Part shown: piece after piece, positions 21,934 to 33,982 of the stretch
Position numbering within the stretch: the stretch's first letter is position 1
Layout of the letters: each line of letters opens with the position of its first letter
Origin: Circinella umbellata
Taxonomy: Eukaryota; Mucoromycota; Mucoromycetes; Mucorales; Lichtheimiaceae
Length of the DNA: 64,000 nucleotides
NCBI GenBank assembly: GCA_025093555.1
Contig: JAIWNF010000023.1
Span: forward strand, 124,001 to 188,000
Reading direction: 5' to 3'
The notes under the pieces: model-generated
Told to the model about the DNA's origin: nothing
Databases searched by the model: none
What the model saw: the letters and a program-made list of their open reading frames with translations, nothing else
Made by a program: the position numbers and the translations under genes

Positions 21934-23943
21934 TTCCATTCAACCTGTTGCCAAGGGAATCCATTTGCGAGTGAGCTTTCATACGGACTATCATTAGTAG
22001 CGTAGCGCAATCACAAAGAACTGCTTTTTTTGTTCGCAAGGCAAACTGCTATAAGTACTTTTTTTCCTTGATTCATAAGGACAGTATATTCATGTAACTA
22101 GCAGTATGTTGGACTGACTCTTTTTCTTCTTTTAAAAACATGCAGTAGTTCCATTCAACCTAGTGCCAAGGGAATCCATTTGCGAGTGAGCTTTCAAATG
22201 GTAGTCGATCGTTTAACACGGGGACGTCCCAAGTGAACATGGTAACGAAGTATGCGAGTGAGCTTTCATACGGACTATCATTAGTAGCGTAGCGCAATCA
22301 CAAAGAACTGCTTTTTTTGTTCGCAAGGCAAACTGCTATAAGTACTTTTTTTCCTTGATTCATAAGGACAGTATATTCATGTAACTAGCAGTATGTTGGA
22401 CTGACTCTTTTTCTTCTTTTAAAAACATGCAGTAGTTCCATTCAACCTAGTGCCAAGGGAATCCATTTGCGAGTGAGCTTTCAAATGGTAGTCGATCGTT
22501 TAACACGGGGACGTCCCAAGTGAACATGGTAACGAAGTATGCGAGTGAGCTTTCATACGGACTATCATTAGTAGCGTAGCGCAATCACAAAGAACTGCTT
22601 TTTTTGTTCGCAAGGCAAACTGCTGTAAGTACTTTTTTTCCTTGATTCATAAGGACAGTATATTCATGTAACTAGCAGTATGTTGGACTGACTCTTTTTC
22701 TTCTTTTAAAAACATGCAGTAGTTCCATTCAACCTAGTGCCAAGGGAATCCATTTGCGAGTGAGCTTTCAAATGGTAGTCGATCGTTTAACACAGGGACG
22801 TCCCAAGTGAACATGGTAACGAAGTATGCGAGTGAGCTTTCATACGGACTATCATTAGTAGCGTAGTGCAATCAAAAAGAACTGCTTTTTTTGTTCGCAA
22901 GGCAAACTGCTGTAAGTACTTTTTTTCCTTGATTCATAAGGACAGTATATTCATGTAACTAGCAGTATGTTGGACTGACTCTTTTTCTTCTTTTAAAAAC
23001 ATGCAGTAGTTCCATTCAACCTGGTGCCAAGGGAATCCATTTGCGAGTGAGCTTTCAAATGGTAGTCGATCGTTTAACACGGGGACGTCCCAAGTGAACA
23101 TGGTAACGAAGTATGCGAGTGAGCTTTCATACGGACTATCATTAGTAGCGTAGTGCAATCAAAAAGAACTGCTTTTTTTGTTCGCAAGACAAACTGCTGT
23201 AAGTACTTTTTTTCCTTGATTCATAAGGACAGTATATTCATGTAACTAGCAGTATGTTGGACTGACTCTTTTTCTTCTTTTAAAAACATGCAGTAGTTCC
23301 ATTCAACCTGGTGCCAAGGGAATCCATTTGCGAGTGAGCTTTCAAATGGTAGTCGATCGTTTAACACGGGGACGTCCCAAGTGAACATGGTAACGAAGTA
23401 TGCGAGTGAGCTTTCATACGGACTATCATTAGTAGCGTAGTGCAATCAAAAAGAACTGCTTTTTTTGTTCGCAAGGCAACCTGCTGTAAGCACTTTTTTT
23501 CCTTGATTCATAAGGACAGTATATTCATGTAACTAGCAGTATGTTGGGCTGACTCTTTTTCTTCTTTTAAAAACATGCAGTAGTTCCATTCAACCTAGTG
23601 CCAAGGGAATCCATTTGCGAGTGAGCTTTCAAATGGTAGTCGATCGTTTAACACGGGGACGTCCCAAGTGAACATGGTAACGAAGTATGCGAGTGAGCTT
23701 TCATACGGACTATCATTAGTAGCGTAGCGCAATCACAAAGAACTGCTTTTTTTGTTCGCAAGGCAAACTGCTGTAAGTACTTTTTTTCCTTGATTCATAA
23801 GGACAGTATATTCATGTAACTAGCAATATGTTGGGCTGACTCTTTTTCTTCTTTTGAAAAACATGCAGTAGTTCCATTCAGCCTGGTGCCAAGGGAATCC
23901 ATTTGCGAGTGAGTTTTCATAGGGACTATCATTAGTAGCGTAA
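21934..23943. repeat. satellite-like tandem array, 287-bp unit, about seven copies
   Basis: The landmark GGACAGTATATTCATG recurs near 22078, 22365, 22652, 22939, 23226, 23513 and 23800, exactly 287 bp apart. The inner six units contain a 72-bp segment (with GTCGATCGTTTAACAC) flanked by the 15-bp word GCGAGTGAGCTTTCA. The first partial unit (21934) and the last (to 23943) lack this segment and carry a single copy of the 15-bp word, giving a 215-bp core. Units differ by only a few substitutions. A 74-codon minus-strand frame occurs in some units, and the 72-bp duplication keeps its frame (PYESSLA and PFESSLA). It has no start context or other support. Confidence 0.95.
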
Positions 23944-24449
23944 TGCGTATGGGAAAAAAACATCTATTTTATTGAGTTGAATGATTAACCAGTTTTTTTT
24001 TCTCGCTTTTTTTATGATGAAATGGGAAGTTGTGTCTAGATTTTGGCTATTGCGTTTTTTCTTTACACTATACTTTCTCGTGTTTAACATTTGATTTTGT
24101 GCTTTGACTCTCCCTCTTCTTTTTATCTGCGAAAATAACTTTTTGGTTTACTTTATATATTTACAGCCTACATCTTTATTAACATTTATATCAATAAATA
24201 GCCAATAAACCGGTAGATTTAAAGTTAACGTTAATGGCTTGAGCAAGCAAAATTTGGAGAAACCACGTACAGTCGTGGAATAATGTAGAATAATTATGTT
24301 CCTTTTTTTTTGTATCGGTGGTGAAAGTTTTCAATTGTCAAGTGAAATGGTTATTATTATTAATACACATTTACTATTGGATATAATAAGTTGTACAAGA
24401 TAAAAAGATGACAGTTAATATAATGTACCTACTTGTTCAAGACAGTCTT
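23944..24449. other. intergenic stretch without a supported gene
   Basis: AT-rich sequence between the satellite array and the second D repeat. Nothing is recognised. Confidence 0.6.
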
Positions 24450-26157
24450 GCTACTATTGTGAAAGAAGAAGTGGACTAGCCCCAGTCATGACCTGTCTTG
24501 TTTCTTAACTCCTGGACCATTGCGGTTAAGAAAGTAAACAATAAAAAAGTACAACTGTCATGGTGATCAAAAACTACTTTCTACTATTATTAGTTTGTTT
24601 CACAACAAAAACTCCGAGAAAGCACAGACCCACTTACAACCCTTTTGCCACCCACAATATGATATCCCCCAGTGATGGCTTTAAATCCACCGGTTAGGAA
24701 ATCGCTCTCATGTACTTTGTCGCCCTAAGTTTTCTTTAATATTGAAAGATGTAAATGAAATCACCATACGTCAATCATAAAACAATCTAATCTACAAAAA
24801 AAAAATCTTCTTCACCTCCCACTTCTCAAAGAACAGTCGCGTAAACAAAACCTATAACACAACTTTTCTCTATGTCAAATAAGAAGCATATTAAAAAAGA
24901 ACTTTGTTAGTAGAATGTTTTTCCTGAAAAAAAAAATTGTTTGAACGTGTCGAAAAAAAACACAGAAATGAGTGAACATAAACAAATATTCTTGACATCT
25001 GAAAGGTTTTGAGAGTAAAAAGAAAAAGACTGGCATAATATGTATAAAAAAGAGGTAAAAGTCTTACTGTAATGAGAGCATACGTAGAAGCAAGTTGGAA
25101 CAAGATATAAGTTTGCTTTTTTCGTGTCTAATAACAGATTCAATTTAGTAAAGCACGAATAATAACTACAACTTTTGACTATGTTTAATTATTCTATTTG
25201 TTATATGTTCTTCCAACCTAAATTTCGTTTTATTGATAATAATGGTAGAACAAATATAATATATCATCTAGTAATAGAGTTCATAATATTAATATGATAC
25301 ATATCGTGAAATTGAAGAAAATGCAATACGGAATAAACTTCATTTTTTTTTCATTTATTTTAACTAGTGCCCAATTACTATGACCCACAGTAAAACATAT
25401 ATATTCTCAGAAGCCATTCATGAAATAGTTAATAAGTATATTGTTATTACGTAACGATGATATATCAACACTAAAGGGAACTTATTTTTAATATACAGTA
25501 TGACAAACAGTAACGTTTATATAAGTATACAGCTCTCTTTGTTTGTAGAATTAGTAATAATTATATTCATGGAACACCACATTAGATAATAGTAACAGTT
25601 GAAAAAAGAAAAAAGGAAGAATGGAAATATTTGAAGTATATAGTAGCTAGCCATATATGTAGCAAAAAAATGAAGAATTTAATGTACAAACTCACACACT
25701 TCGTTAGTCAATTATACGTCGCTTATTCCAACCATTTTTTTCTCTAGGCATCAATGAAATTCTCTTGGTTCACTGGATGGTACTATTAAAACTCGTCTTT
25801 TTTTTATGAACATCAATGCCTCCATTTACGCACTTTTTTTTTCAGCCATGCATGATTTAAATAAAATTTTATTTTTTCTAGTCACATATGTGTATTTGAT
25901 AAAGAAGCTCAATGTCGATTGATAAGTTAGGAAAACCTCCTTTTTTATTGTACTTCATCTTTCTAAAAACCCCGTTAACTTCAGCTAAAGAGCACTAATA
26001 CGTATTTAGATAATATATCTAATGGATCAATATGTAAATAAACGTGCTACTCAAAACAATAAAATTATACTAGGTCAGCTTAAATTGTTATAGAATAACT
26101 TTTAGAGTAAGATTATGTCTTGTCAAGATATACCCATTCATTATGGAGCTATATACT
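24450..26157 (+). repeat. segmental direct repeat D, copy 2
   Basis: This is the second copy of the segment at 16750-18545, in the same orientation, diverged by substitutions and small indels. It ends at TTATGGAGCTATATACT, where the match to copy 1 stops. Minus-strand frames of 70-78 codons at 24891-25143 are not preserved in the other copy and are not called as genes. Confidence 0.75.
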
Positions 26158-26804
26158 AACTAAAATATATTAAATGATATTTAATTTTAGTATTAGATAT
26201 TATTAAATCAAGTGGATAAAACAAAAAATAGCTAATATACATTAATTATAGCTCAGTTATTTATTTATAAAGCAATAAGATTGTTATTATGCATGTGGCA
26301 TTTACTAGGTCACTTACCAAATCAAGAAATCTATTATTATCGTATCCAGAGTTTTCTTATTTATTAGAAATATTGATTTAAAATAATATATATTACTTTC
26401 TCTTTGAAATAAATAATAATAATAATCTTCATATTCATAAAATGAAGAATTCCTTTTATAATAGTGTCATTTTACCAAAACTGAATAATTTATTAGTCAA
26501 GAACAGATTCTTTTTGCCGAGCTTCTTTCTTTTTTTTTTTGCTACGCACGAAGCACAAAAACGCGATATTTTTGAAATCCGCCCATTTTTGGATAATGTA
26601 CCACGTTGTTAACTGCTCCGAGAAACCCTGTTTCTTTTTATTCTCCCCCACAGACTCACGGACACGATATATATATATATAAAATAACGCACGTAATAAA
26701 ACACGCACGTAATAAAAAAAAATACCCACTTAAAAAAACCCCACCCATCTAGGAAAAATTAAACAAGTCCAAGAATATAAAAATACACGTAATATATTAA
26801 ACTA
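26158..26804. other. intergenic and probable promoter of the GGA gene
   Basis: AT-rich sequence. A 78-codon lysine-rich frame on the minus strand (26493-26729) is not supported. The border between the repeat block and the gene-rich block lies here. Confidence 0.5.
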
Positions 26805-26830
26805 ATGTCGTCACCAATACAAGAATTCAT

Positions 26831-26870
<40 letters not shown>

Positions 26871-29535
26871 TTCTTTTAAATTTCACCTCTTTTTTTTTTA
26901 TACAATGGAGATTTATTTCTATATATATTTGTAATTATTAACTTAATAAAAACCTATTACATATTCTCTCAACCTTCTTTTTATTTTATTTCTTTATTAG
27001 ATGGTGCTTGTAGTCCTTCACGTTATGAACCTGACTTGGCATTAAATCTCGAGATTTGTGAAATGATTAATAAGAAACAAGCTAATGCGTAAGTTCCTTT
27101 ATTGGTATGTGGAAAAAAAGGGGTGGGGGAGGGGGAGAAGGGAAAAATAGTAACTGAAAGGGTTTATATGTGCTAGTCCTCGAGAAGCAGCTACTGCTAT
27201 CTGTCATCACATCAATAGCAAAAACTTGAATCAAGCTATGCTTGCACTTACGGTAATATTATAACGAAAAAAAAGGAGGAAAAGAGTGGAAAGAACAAAA
27301 AGAGAGGATAACTTATACAAAAAATGACTCTTTTTTCATTATATTCATAGCTTCTTGATAATTGTGTAAAGAATTGTGGATATCCATTTCATTTACAAAT
27401 TGCCACAAAAGAGTTCTTAAATGAACTTGTACGAAAGTTCCCTGAACGTCCTGCTGTAAGTATGATATCATTTATTTCCCTCTGATATATATTATATATA
27501 TACTAATATAATCTACGTAGCCATTTCCAAACCCAGTAATTCAACGTATTTTGTATATGATTAAAGAATGGAAGGTTGCATTAGCAGATATGTCTCGACA
27601 TAAGGATGATTTAATTCATATCAAAGATATGTATCGATTATTACGATTTAAAGGTAATGAAAAGGATTTATTATTAAACATACTATGGATTTATATATTT
27701 ATTAATATTCTCCATGTATATCTGTATAGGTTATCGTTTCCCAGAACTTAAAGATTCTTCTGTAGCAGCATTAGCTCCTTCTCAATCATTGAAATCAGCT
27801 GAAGAATTGGAAGAAGAGGATCGTGTAGCACAATCAGCGGTAAGACGGAAAGAGAAAGAGAGAAAGAAACATTGTTTATTTGTTTATCCAATGTGTAACA
27901 CCTGTTTTTGTTTTGCTGATAATAATCCTAATTATAAATATATAAAATAGAAATTACAAGAGCTTATTCGAAGAGGTAGACCACAAGATCTTGTAGAAGC
28001 CAATCAACTTATGAAAGTCATGTCTGGATATGTAAGTATTTTTCTTTTGGTCAATAAGAATTTGAAAATAACTGAAACGATTTTCTTTTTTATAGGATCA
28101 ACGACAACGTCCCAATTATAAACAAAAGTTTGAAGAAGAATTACATAAAATTCAAGAAAAGGTTATTTTGTTGTACGAAATGCTTGAAAATGTACGACCT
28201 GGAGAACAAATTACACGAAATGATACTTTAATGGAACTTAAGAATTCAAGTGCTGGGGCCCAACCTAAAATTCAAAGAATGATTCAAGAAGAAGAAGACT
28301 CTGAGAAAATTGGTAAACTATATTTTGAAACGAAAGAAGGACTCCCTCTATTTTTTTTTTGTTTTAACGGGATTTGTTAATAATTAAATTTAAATTTTAT
28401 TTTAATTAGAGAATTTATTGACTTTGAATGATATGATTAATAATTCCCTTGCTAAATTTGCTGATATTGTTAAGGGATTGTATAATACACATTATGAAAT
28501 AAGTGGAAAACCACCGACACCAACACAAGGAATTGAAGAACCACGTCAAGCAATTAGTTTGATTGATTTAGATGATGCACCTACTTCTACTACATCATCA
28601 ACACAACAATCATCGACAACAGCAACACAACAAGTCAATGTTCTTGATGAACTTAGTGATATCTTTGGTACTAGTGCTACCATTTCAACTCCATCTACTC
28701 AATCACAACAACCATCATTATTATTATCACAAGCACATCAACAACCACAACAGCAACAATTGCTTGATCCGCTTTCATTTTTAAATTCTACATCTACACC
28801 TTCACCAGCACAAACGACTTCTTCTTCACTTGCAGTAAATACACTTCCTCCTCCACCCATTGTTTCTCCAACTTTGTCTTCATCATCTATGGGTACACCT
28901 AGTGCTAGTTATCAACAAACAGAGGAATCATTACCAGCACCTGCTAATAATGGTAATATTATCAAGCATGATCCAAGTAAGTGATAATACATGGAGTACT
29001 AAAGTGAAAAAAAAAGGATGTACTTTAATAATTTATTCTTTTCAAATAGTTGAATTGGTTAATAAGAATGGATTAAAGATTACATTTGAAGTTGTTCAAA
29101 ATGAAGCAATTTGGCGATTGAAAGCATACTTTTCTAATCAATCCACTGCACCCATGGAACAAATTGTACTTCGATTGGCTGCTCCCAAGGTAAGAAGAAG
29201 AAAAAAAAAAGAGAAGATAGTCTAAAAATATTAAACAATGAACTTTTGATATTAAAAAAAAACGTTTTAGTCAATGCAACTTAAAATGGAACCACAATCT
29301 GCTGAAATAATTCCACCCAAGTCTGATAATTCAGTAACACAAATGATTACAGTGAACAATCCAAATAAAGTAATTCTTCTCTTTGATAATATTTTTTCTA
29401 ATGATAAACAAGTGCTAATTGATTTTATATAATAATAAAATATGTATATTATAGGAACCATTACGGTTGAGATATAAAGTAACATATCAACAATTTGGTG
29501 TAGATATGGAACAATCGGGTGATTATCATGCATAA
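26805..29535 (+). CDS. GGA: GGA-type clathrin adaptor (VHS-GAT-GAE), 574 aa
   Basis: This is a monomeric adaptor of the trans-Golgi network that links Arf-GTP, cargo and clathrin for transport to endosomes and vacuole. Twelve exons splice to one frame: 26805-26832, 27001-27088, 27177-27252, 27351-27455, 27521-27653, 27730-27839, 27951-28031, 28096-28312, 28410-28976, 29050-29189, 29271-29369 and 29455-29535. Residues 11-150 are a VHS domain (LDNCVKNCGYPFHLQIATKEFLNELVRKF split over exons 4-5). Residues 181-310 are a GAT domain (KIQEKVILLYEMLENVRPGE). A Gln/Ser/Thr-rich hinge fills 311-467, with LDELSDIFG and LLDPLSFL as candidate clathrin or accessory-protein motifs. Residues 468-574 are a gamma-adaptin ear. 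Yeast Gga1 and Gga2 have similar length and order. An AAT microsatellite directly follows the first donor site. Confidence 0.93.
26832..26872. repeat. AAT microsatellite starting at a splice donor
   Basis: About twelve TAA/AAT units immediately follow the G of the first 5' splice site of the GGA gene, so the donor itself reads as part of the repeat. Confidence 0.9.
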
Positions 29536-29783
29536 ATAAATCAACAGAAAGATTCTAAAAGGAAAGGAGAGAATTATACTTCCCCCCCCACACACACACA
29601 CTATCTATAACTTCTCCCCGCTCAAAAAGCAACCAAACGTTTCCCCCCCCCTCCCTTTTCCTTTTCAAACTTGTGCATAAAATAAAACCACCTTTTCTTT
29701 TATTTTTCTTTTTTTTTTTCTATAATGAATTATGAAAATCAAGAAGAGTGAAAAAAAATAAGAACCAAATTGTTTTATTATAT
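29536..29783. other. convergent 3' region of the GGA and amine oxidase genes
   Basis: Contains C-rich and CA microsatellite tracts near 29581-29605 and 29642-29660, and AT-rich stretches. The two genes converge here with about 250 bp between stop codons. Confidence 0.8.
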
Positions 29784-32696
29784 TTATATCTTTAACCAAT
29801 GGGTTGCATTCCAATGATGTATTAATTGTTTTGCTTCAACTATATAACCATATTCAACAAGTATCATTGTTACTCCTCTTATTGCTGAATGTAATGCTGA
29901 ACTAATCCAAGATTGTTTAATATCTGTATGTTCTCCAATAAATACAAGTCCTTGTGTATAATCTTTTAAATAGGATGAAATAAATAATTGGCGTTGACCA
30001 GCAGATGGATCAGCCCAAGCAGCACCAGCAAAAGGGTCCAAATTCCAACATTTACGTGCATATCGACCCGTATATTGTTCTTGTACAATAGTGTGGCCAT
30101 GAAGCTCTTGAATATCTTCTAATACACGGCCCACATGTTCTTCTTCAGACATGAATGAAAAACGAATTCGTTTATCATTCGCATAACTAGCAATCAATAA
30201 ACCTGGTCCTTCTTGTTGTTTTTGATCATTGACATTGAATGAAGAAGATGTTATTATTGTTGGATAACATACTAAACCAACAAATAAATCAGTACTGTCA
30301 CAACCACCAAGAATAGGTTTTTCATAATACTGCCAAAAAGGTGTTTTGAATTCTAGTATCACTTTACAAGAATCACCATGTTCTAAGTTTTGAAGAGCAC
30401 GTTTTAATGTATACGGTAATTCTACGTAATATAAATGTATGTACGTATAATGAGAAAGAAATATATAGTTTTAAAAAGCTTGTGTTTTATTACATGGGCT
30501 ACGTGTTCAACTATAATTGACTTTTTATTTTTTTTTATTTTTTTACCTTGAGGCAGATGCCATGTTCTTAACAATATAAAGGGTACCGAAATAATAACAT
30601 TTTCAAAAAATTCACGCTGATAGAATTGATCCAATGGATGATCTTTCCACTGAACTGATACTACCCTATCAGTGGGGTTTTCTTTACCAACCCCATTAGT
30701 ACGGTTATTATTTTCTTGTTCTTGGTGAATAAATTCAATTTTTGATACTTTGATATTGTAACGAATTTTATTACCAAGCATGGGAAGAAATGCATTAGGA
30801 AAACGACTCATACCACCACGAATGGTACACCATTCAAATGTTTTTTCATGAAAAAACATATCATACATATTGGTCCATATTTCTGGATATCTTGATGATC
30901 CCAAATAATATTCGGTTGCATTTAAACTAACGTTTAAATTTTGATGTAACCAATCCATTTCTGTCCATTCAGAAAAACCTCTTTCTATTGTTTTCTGTTG
31001 TTGTTTATATACTTTGGTATATAAATATATTCTGTACGAATGAAATAATACGTATGTATATAAAAAAAATTGTTTATATATGTACATTTACCATATATGT
31101 TTCATAAAGGTCCGTTGCCATGGCATCCATCCATTCATCATTTAAAAATTGGTCGGTTACATTATTTATTTCATAAGCAAGATTTAAAGGATCACCTGGT
31201 GGTATATTTGAGTTAAATCTTTCTTTTATATCACCTTTTGTTGGTACTTGACCATTTTCAAGTCGAAACCCATTATAATATACAAAATTACTATGAACAG
31301 ATATAATCGTATTATCATTATGGTTGTCATATATAATAATAATAAGAGATGGGTATTATTGGTTAGTGTGTAGAATAATGATTCCAAATTGTGGTGTGTT
31401 ATGTGTTATTTATTTATTTTCTGGTAAGCTGTAGTGTGTATAAATATATATTTACGTACTTGTCAGTAGATTGTTTCCATGGTACAAACTCGATTTGATA
31501 TTCTTGTTGTCGTTTTTGTCCTTGATTATTTAATAGATTTAGTTCTTCAACCAGTTGAAAAATCACAGCTTGATCTTTTAAAGGCGAAATTTTGTCTTTG
31601 TGTTTAAAAGTATGAGGAATTCGCATTGCACCCAGTTCTTGATAAGACGTAGTAGTAGATGTTGAATTATTATTATAATTATTAAAAAAGACTGTTTGTA
31701 TACGACTAAGATATATAATAATGATAGTATGAAAAATGTGGGTGGGGTTTATGAGCATTTTATATTTTAATTATAATTTTTTTATCACATTTATATGTAT
31801 AAAATGAATGGGGGGGGGTTTACCCTCCAATTCTATTATTTGCTTCAAGAATTCCATAATTTGTAAAACCATATTGTTCTAATAAATAAGCTGTAAAAAG
31901 ACCTGCTGCACCGGCTCCAATAATACCAATCTCTTAAAAAACAGTTCAAGAATGTGTATGGACGATTATAAGTTACATTCGTTTTATCATAAATAATATG
32001 TTACAGCGACACATCATAAAGAAATGTGTACGTATACCTACTTTTCTTTTTATTTGAAAGATGCTTATCGTCATTCACGGTAAAAATCATTTGTCCCATC
32101 CTATTGCTACTAGTCATCATCTTGTCCAGATTCTTTCTTCTTGATTGATAAAAATAATGGACTGCATCAAAATAAAATCCATGGTCAAGATGATGACGAG
32201 ATAACGGTTGTTGTTCTTTTGAAATATTATATAGTCTACTTTGTGCAACGACAATAGTATCATGTTGTGTAACATGAAGACATCCAGTTTTGTAGGGTAT
32301 ATCCAATGGTATCGCCCATACGTAGCGACGGCGCATGGGTAATGATCTTGGTAGCTCTACTTTACCCAACAAAAGCATATCGAAATCATTCGTATGGTGA
32401 TCATCAAAAGTCTTTTGACTGTGTGGTTTCACAATATGCTGATTACTGGATTCACATGACCCAAACTGTATTTGAATCAATGTATCGTCGTTGTTGTAGT
32501 TGTCGTGATCTTTTATATCATATTCAATGAAAATATTGGTCAATGAACCCGGATTAATAATTTGATCATTGTCGTGAAGATAAATTCGTATATTACTAGC
32601 ATTGGTTTTTGCACTGGTAAAAAGGAGGTTGAATATCTCACATGGATTAATGATATATATTAGCAATATTAAAAAAGGAAAAGAATGATATCTCAT
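29784..32696 (-). CDS. flavin-containing amine oxidase (L-amino-acid/monoamine oxidase type), 764 aa, probably secreted
   Basis: This enzyme is an FAD-dependent oxidase that would convert amino acids or amines to the imine with release of hydrogen peroxide; its substrate is not deducible. Six exons splice in frame: 32696-32042, 31932-31824, 31705-31460, 31290-31092, 30994-30547 and 30421-29784. The N-terminus MRYHSFPFLILLIYII is a signal peptide. About 200 residues of unassigned sequence follow, then the dinucleotide-binding motif IGIIGAGAAGLFTAY (residues 220-234), the ELGAMRIP motif typical of L-amino-acid oxidases, and the C-terminal FAD contact VFIGEHTDIKQSWISSAL. Several NxS/T sites support secretion. 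The long N-terminal extension is unusual compared with snake or bacterial enzymes of about 500 residues. The fifth-exon acceptor was chosen because it alone keeps the frame. Confidence 0.88.
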
Positions 32697-33982
32697 TAAA
32701 TAAAAGTTTGTTCTTAACAGTTTATATGCAAGAAGAAAAAATGAAATGAAATGAAAAGAGGAAGAAAACGAATGGGATGTGTGTGTGAAAGAAACTTATG
32801 CATTTTTGTTTACGTATGTTTTTTTTTTCTATGTAAGTAGTGAAATGGTCCGGTTGAGTTTTTTTTTATCTGTTTTTCCTCAACTAGTAATTTATGCAAG
32901 CTCTACTGGCTATTAATGATTATTAACATTAAATCATTGAAATTAAAGAAATACGTAAACGTATTACTATGTATACATAATGAAAGTCAAAACAAATATA
33001 TTGTTATTTATGTACGTAGTACGTATTGAACCATTATTATTTTTTTCCGTTGGTGGGCATATACAATGATATGCTCGAGTACATAAGTCTTATTGAAAAA
33101 AAAAGCGATACTTTTGTTACCAGTGGTTGTCATCACAACTAATAAATAAGAATGTTAAGAAGCTTAATAAGCGAAGAAAAACATGGCATTATATTTTGCC
33201 CTCTATATATTTTATCAAGGAAAAGATAATACAGTAGTAAAATGAGAAATAAAACATAAAACATAAAAAAATGTCAATTATTGTACTAACTGAGTTACTA
33301 CAGTTTTCCTTTTTAATAATAATAATTAATGTTACTAAAATGTAATCAAATCAATAAAAGATAGGATGGATTATTATTGCTACTGTTATCATCGAGCGTC
33401 ATTGATATAAATTTCATGCCATCCGTGAGTACAATTTCTATATTTTTCCAGCTCGATACTTGAATAGATATAAACAGTAACGAGCGAATGCATAATATAA
33501 CGTTACTTTTACATGCAACTATTTTATATATAATTACATCTAATAGGTGGATTTTTCATCTACGTACACGTTACATTCAAATCCTAGTCGTATCTCTTTC
33601 TTTCCTTATAAAATTAAAAGAAAAGTTCGTACTAAGATCGATCCCATACGACAAAAAAGATATATATATTTCAGGTTTGGTTAATTCGTGTGCTCGCGTT
33701 TTTAGTGCAAAAGGCTTACAGGTATGTTTATTACACTCATGTATAATTTGATACACATATAATAATTGAAAAAGAATAATATGTGTGCATGTGTGTGCGG
33801 GAAAAGAGGAATGAATTTTACATGCAATGAAGTTGAAGTTGATTTCGAGGAATCGTTTTGGTTGTAATCTTTTTTTTTAAAAAAAAAAACAGTTATAAAG
33901 TTAGAATTATTAGAGTTTAGAAAACCATCCACCCACATCCGCTCCCTTCCTTTTCACCGCGTATAAGATTAATTTTAATTTT
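32697..33982. other. intergenic, upstream of amine oxidase and downstream of casein kinase
   Basis: AT-rich with homopolymers. Short frames at 33488-33751 (+) and 33702-33938 (-) lack any domain. The last casein kinase codons are followed by GGT|GTAAGT, a possible further donor, so a 3' exon in this region cannot be excluded. Confidence 0.5.

Noticed and set aside
21934..23943. Regularly spaced repeats suggesting a CRISPR array
   Set aside because: The repeated unit is a contiguous 287-bp tandem unit with no unique spacers, and the genome is eukaryotic.
32306..32530. 74-codon plus-strand frame inside the amine oxidase gene
   Set aside because: It lies antisense to the first coding exon of a well-supported gene and has no domain.
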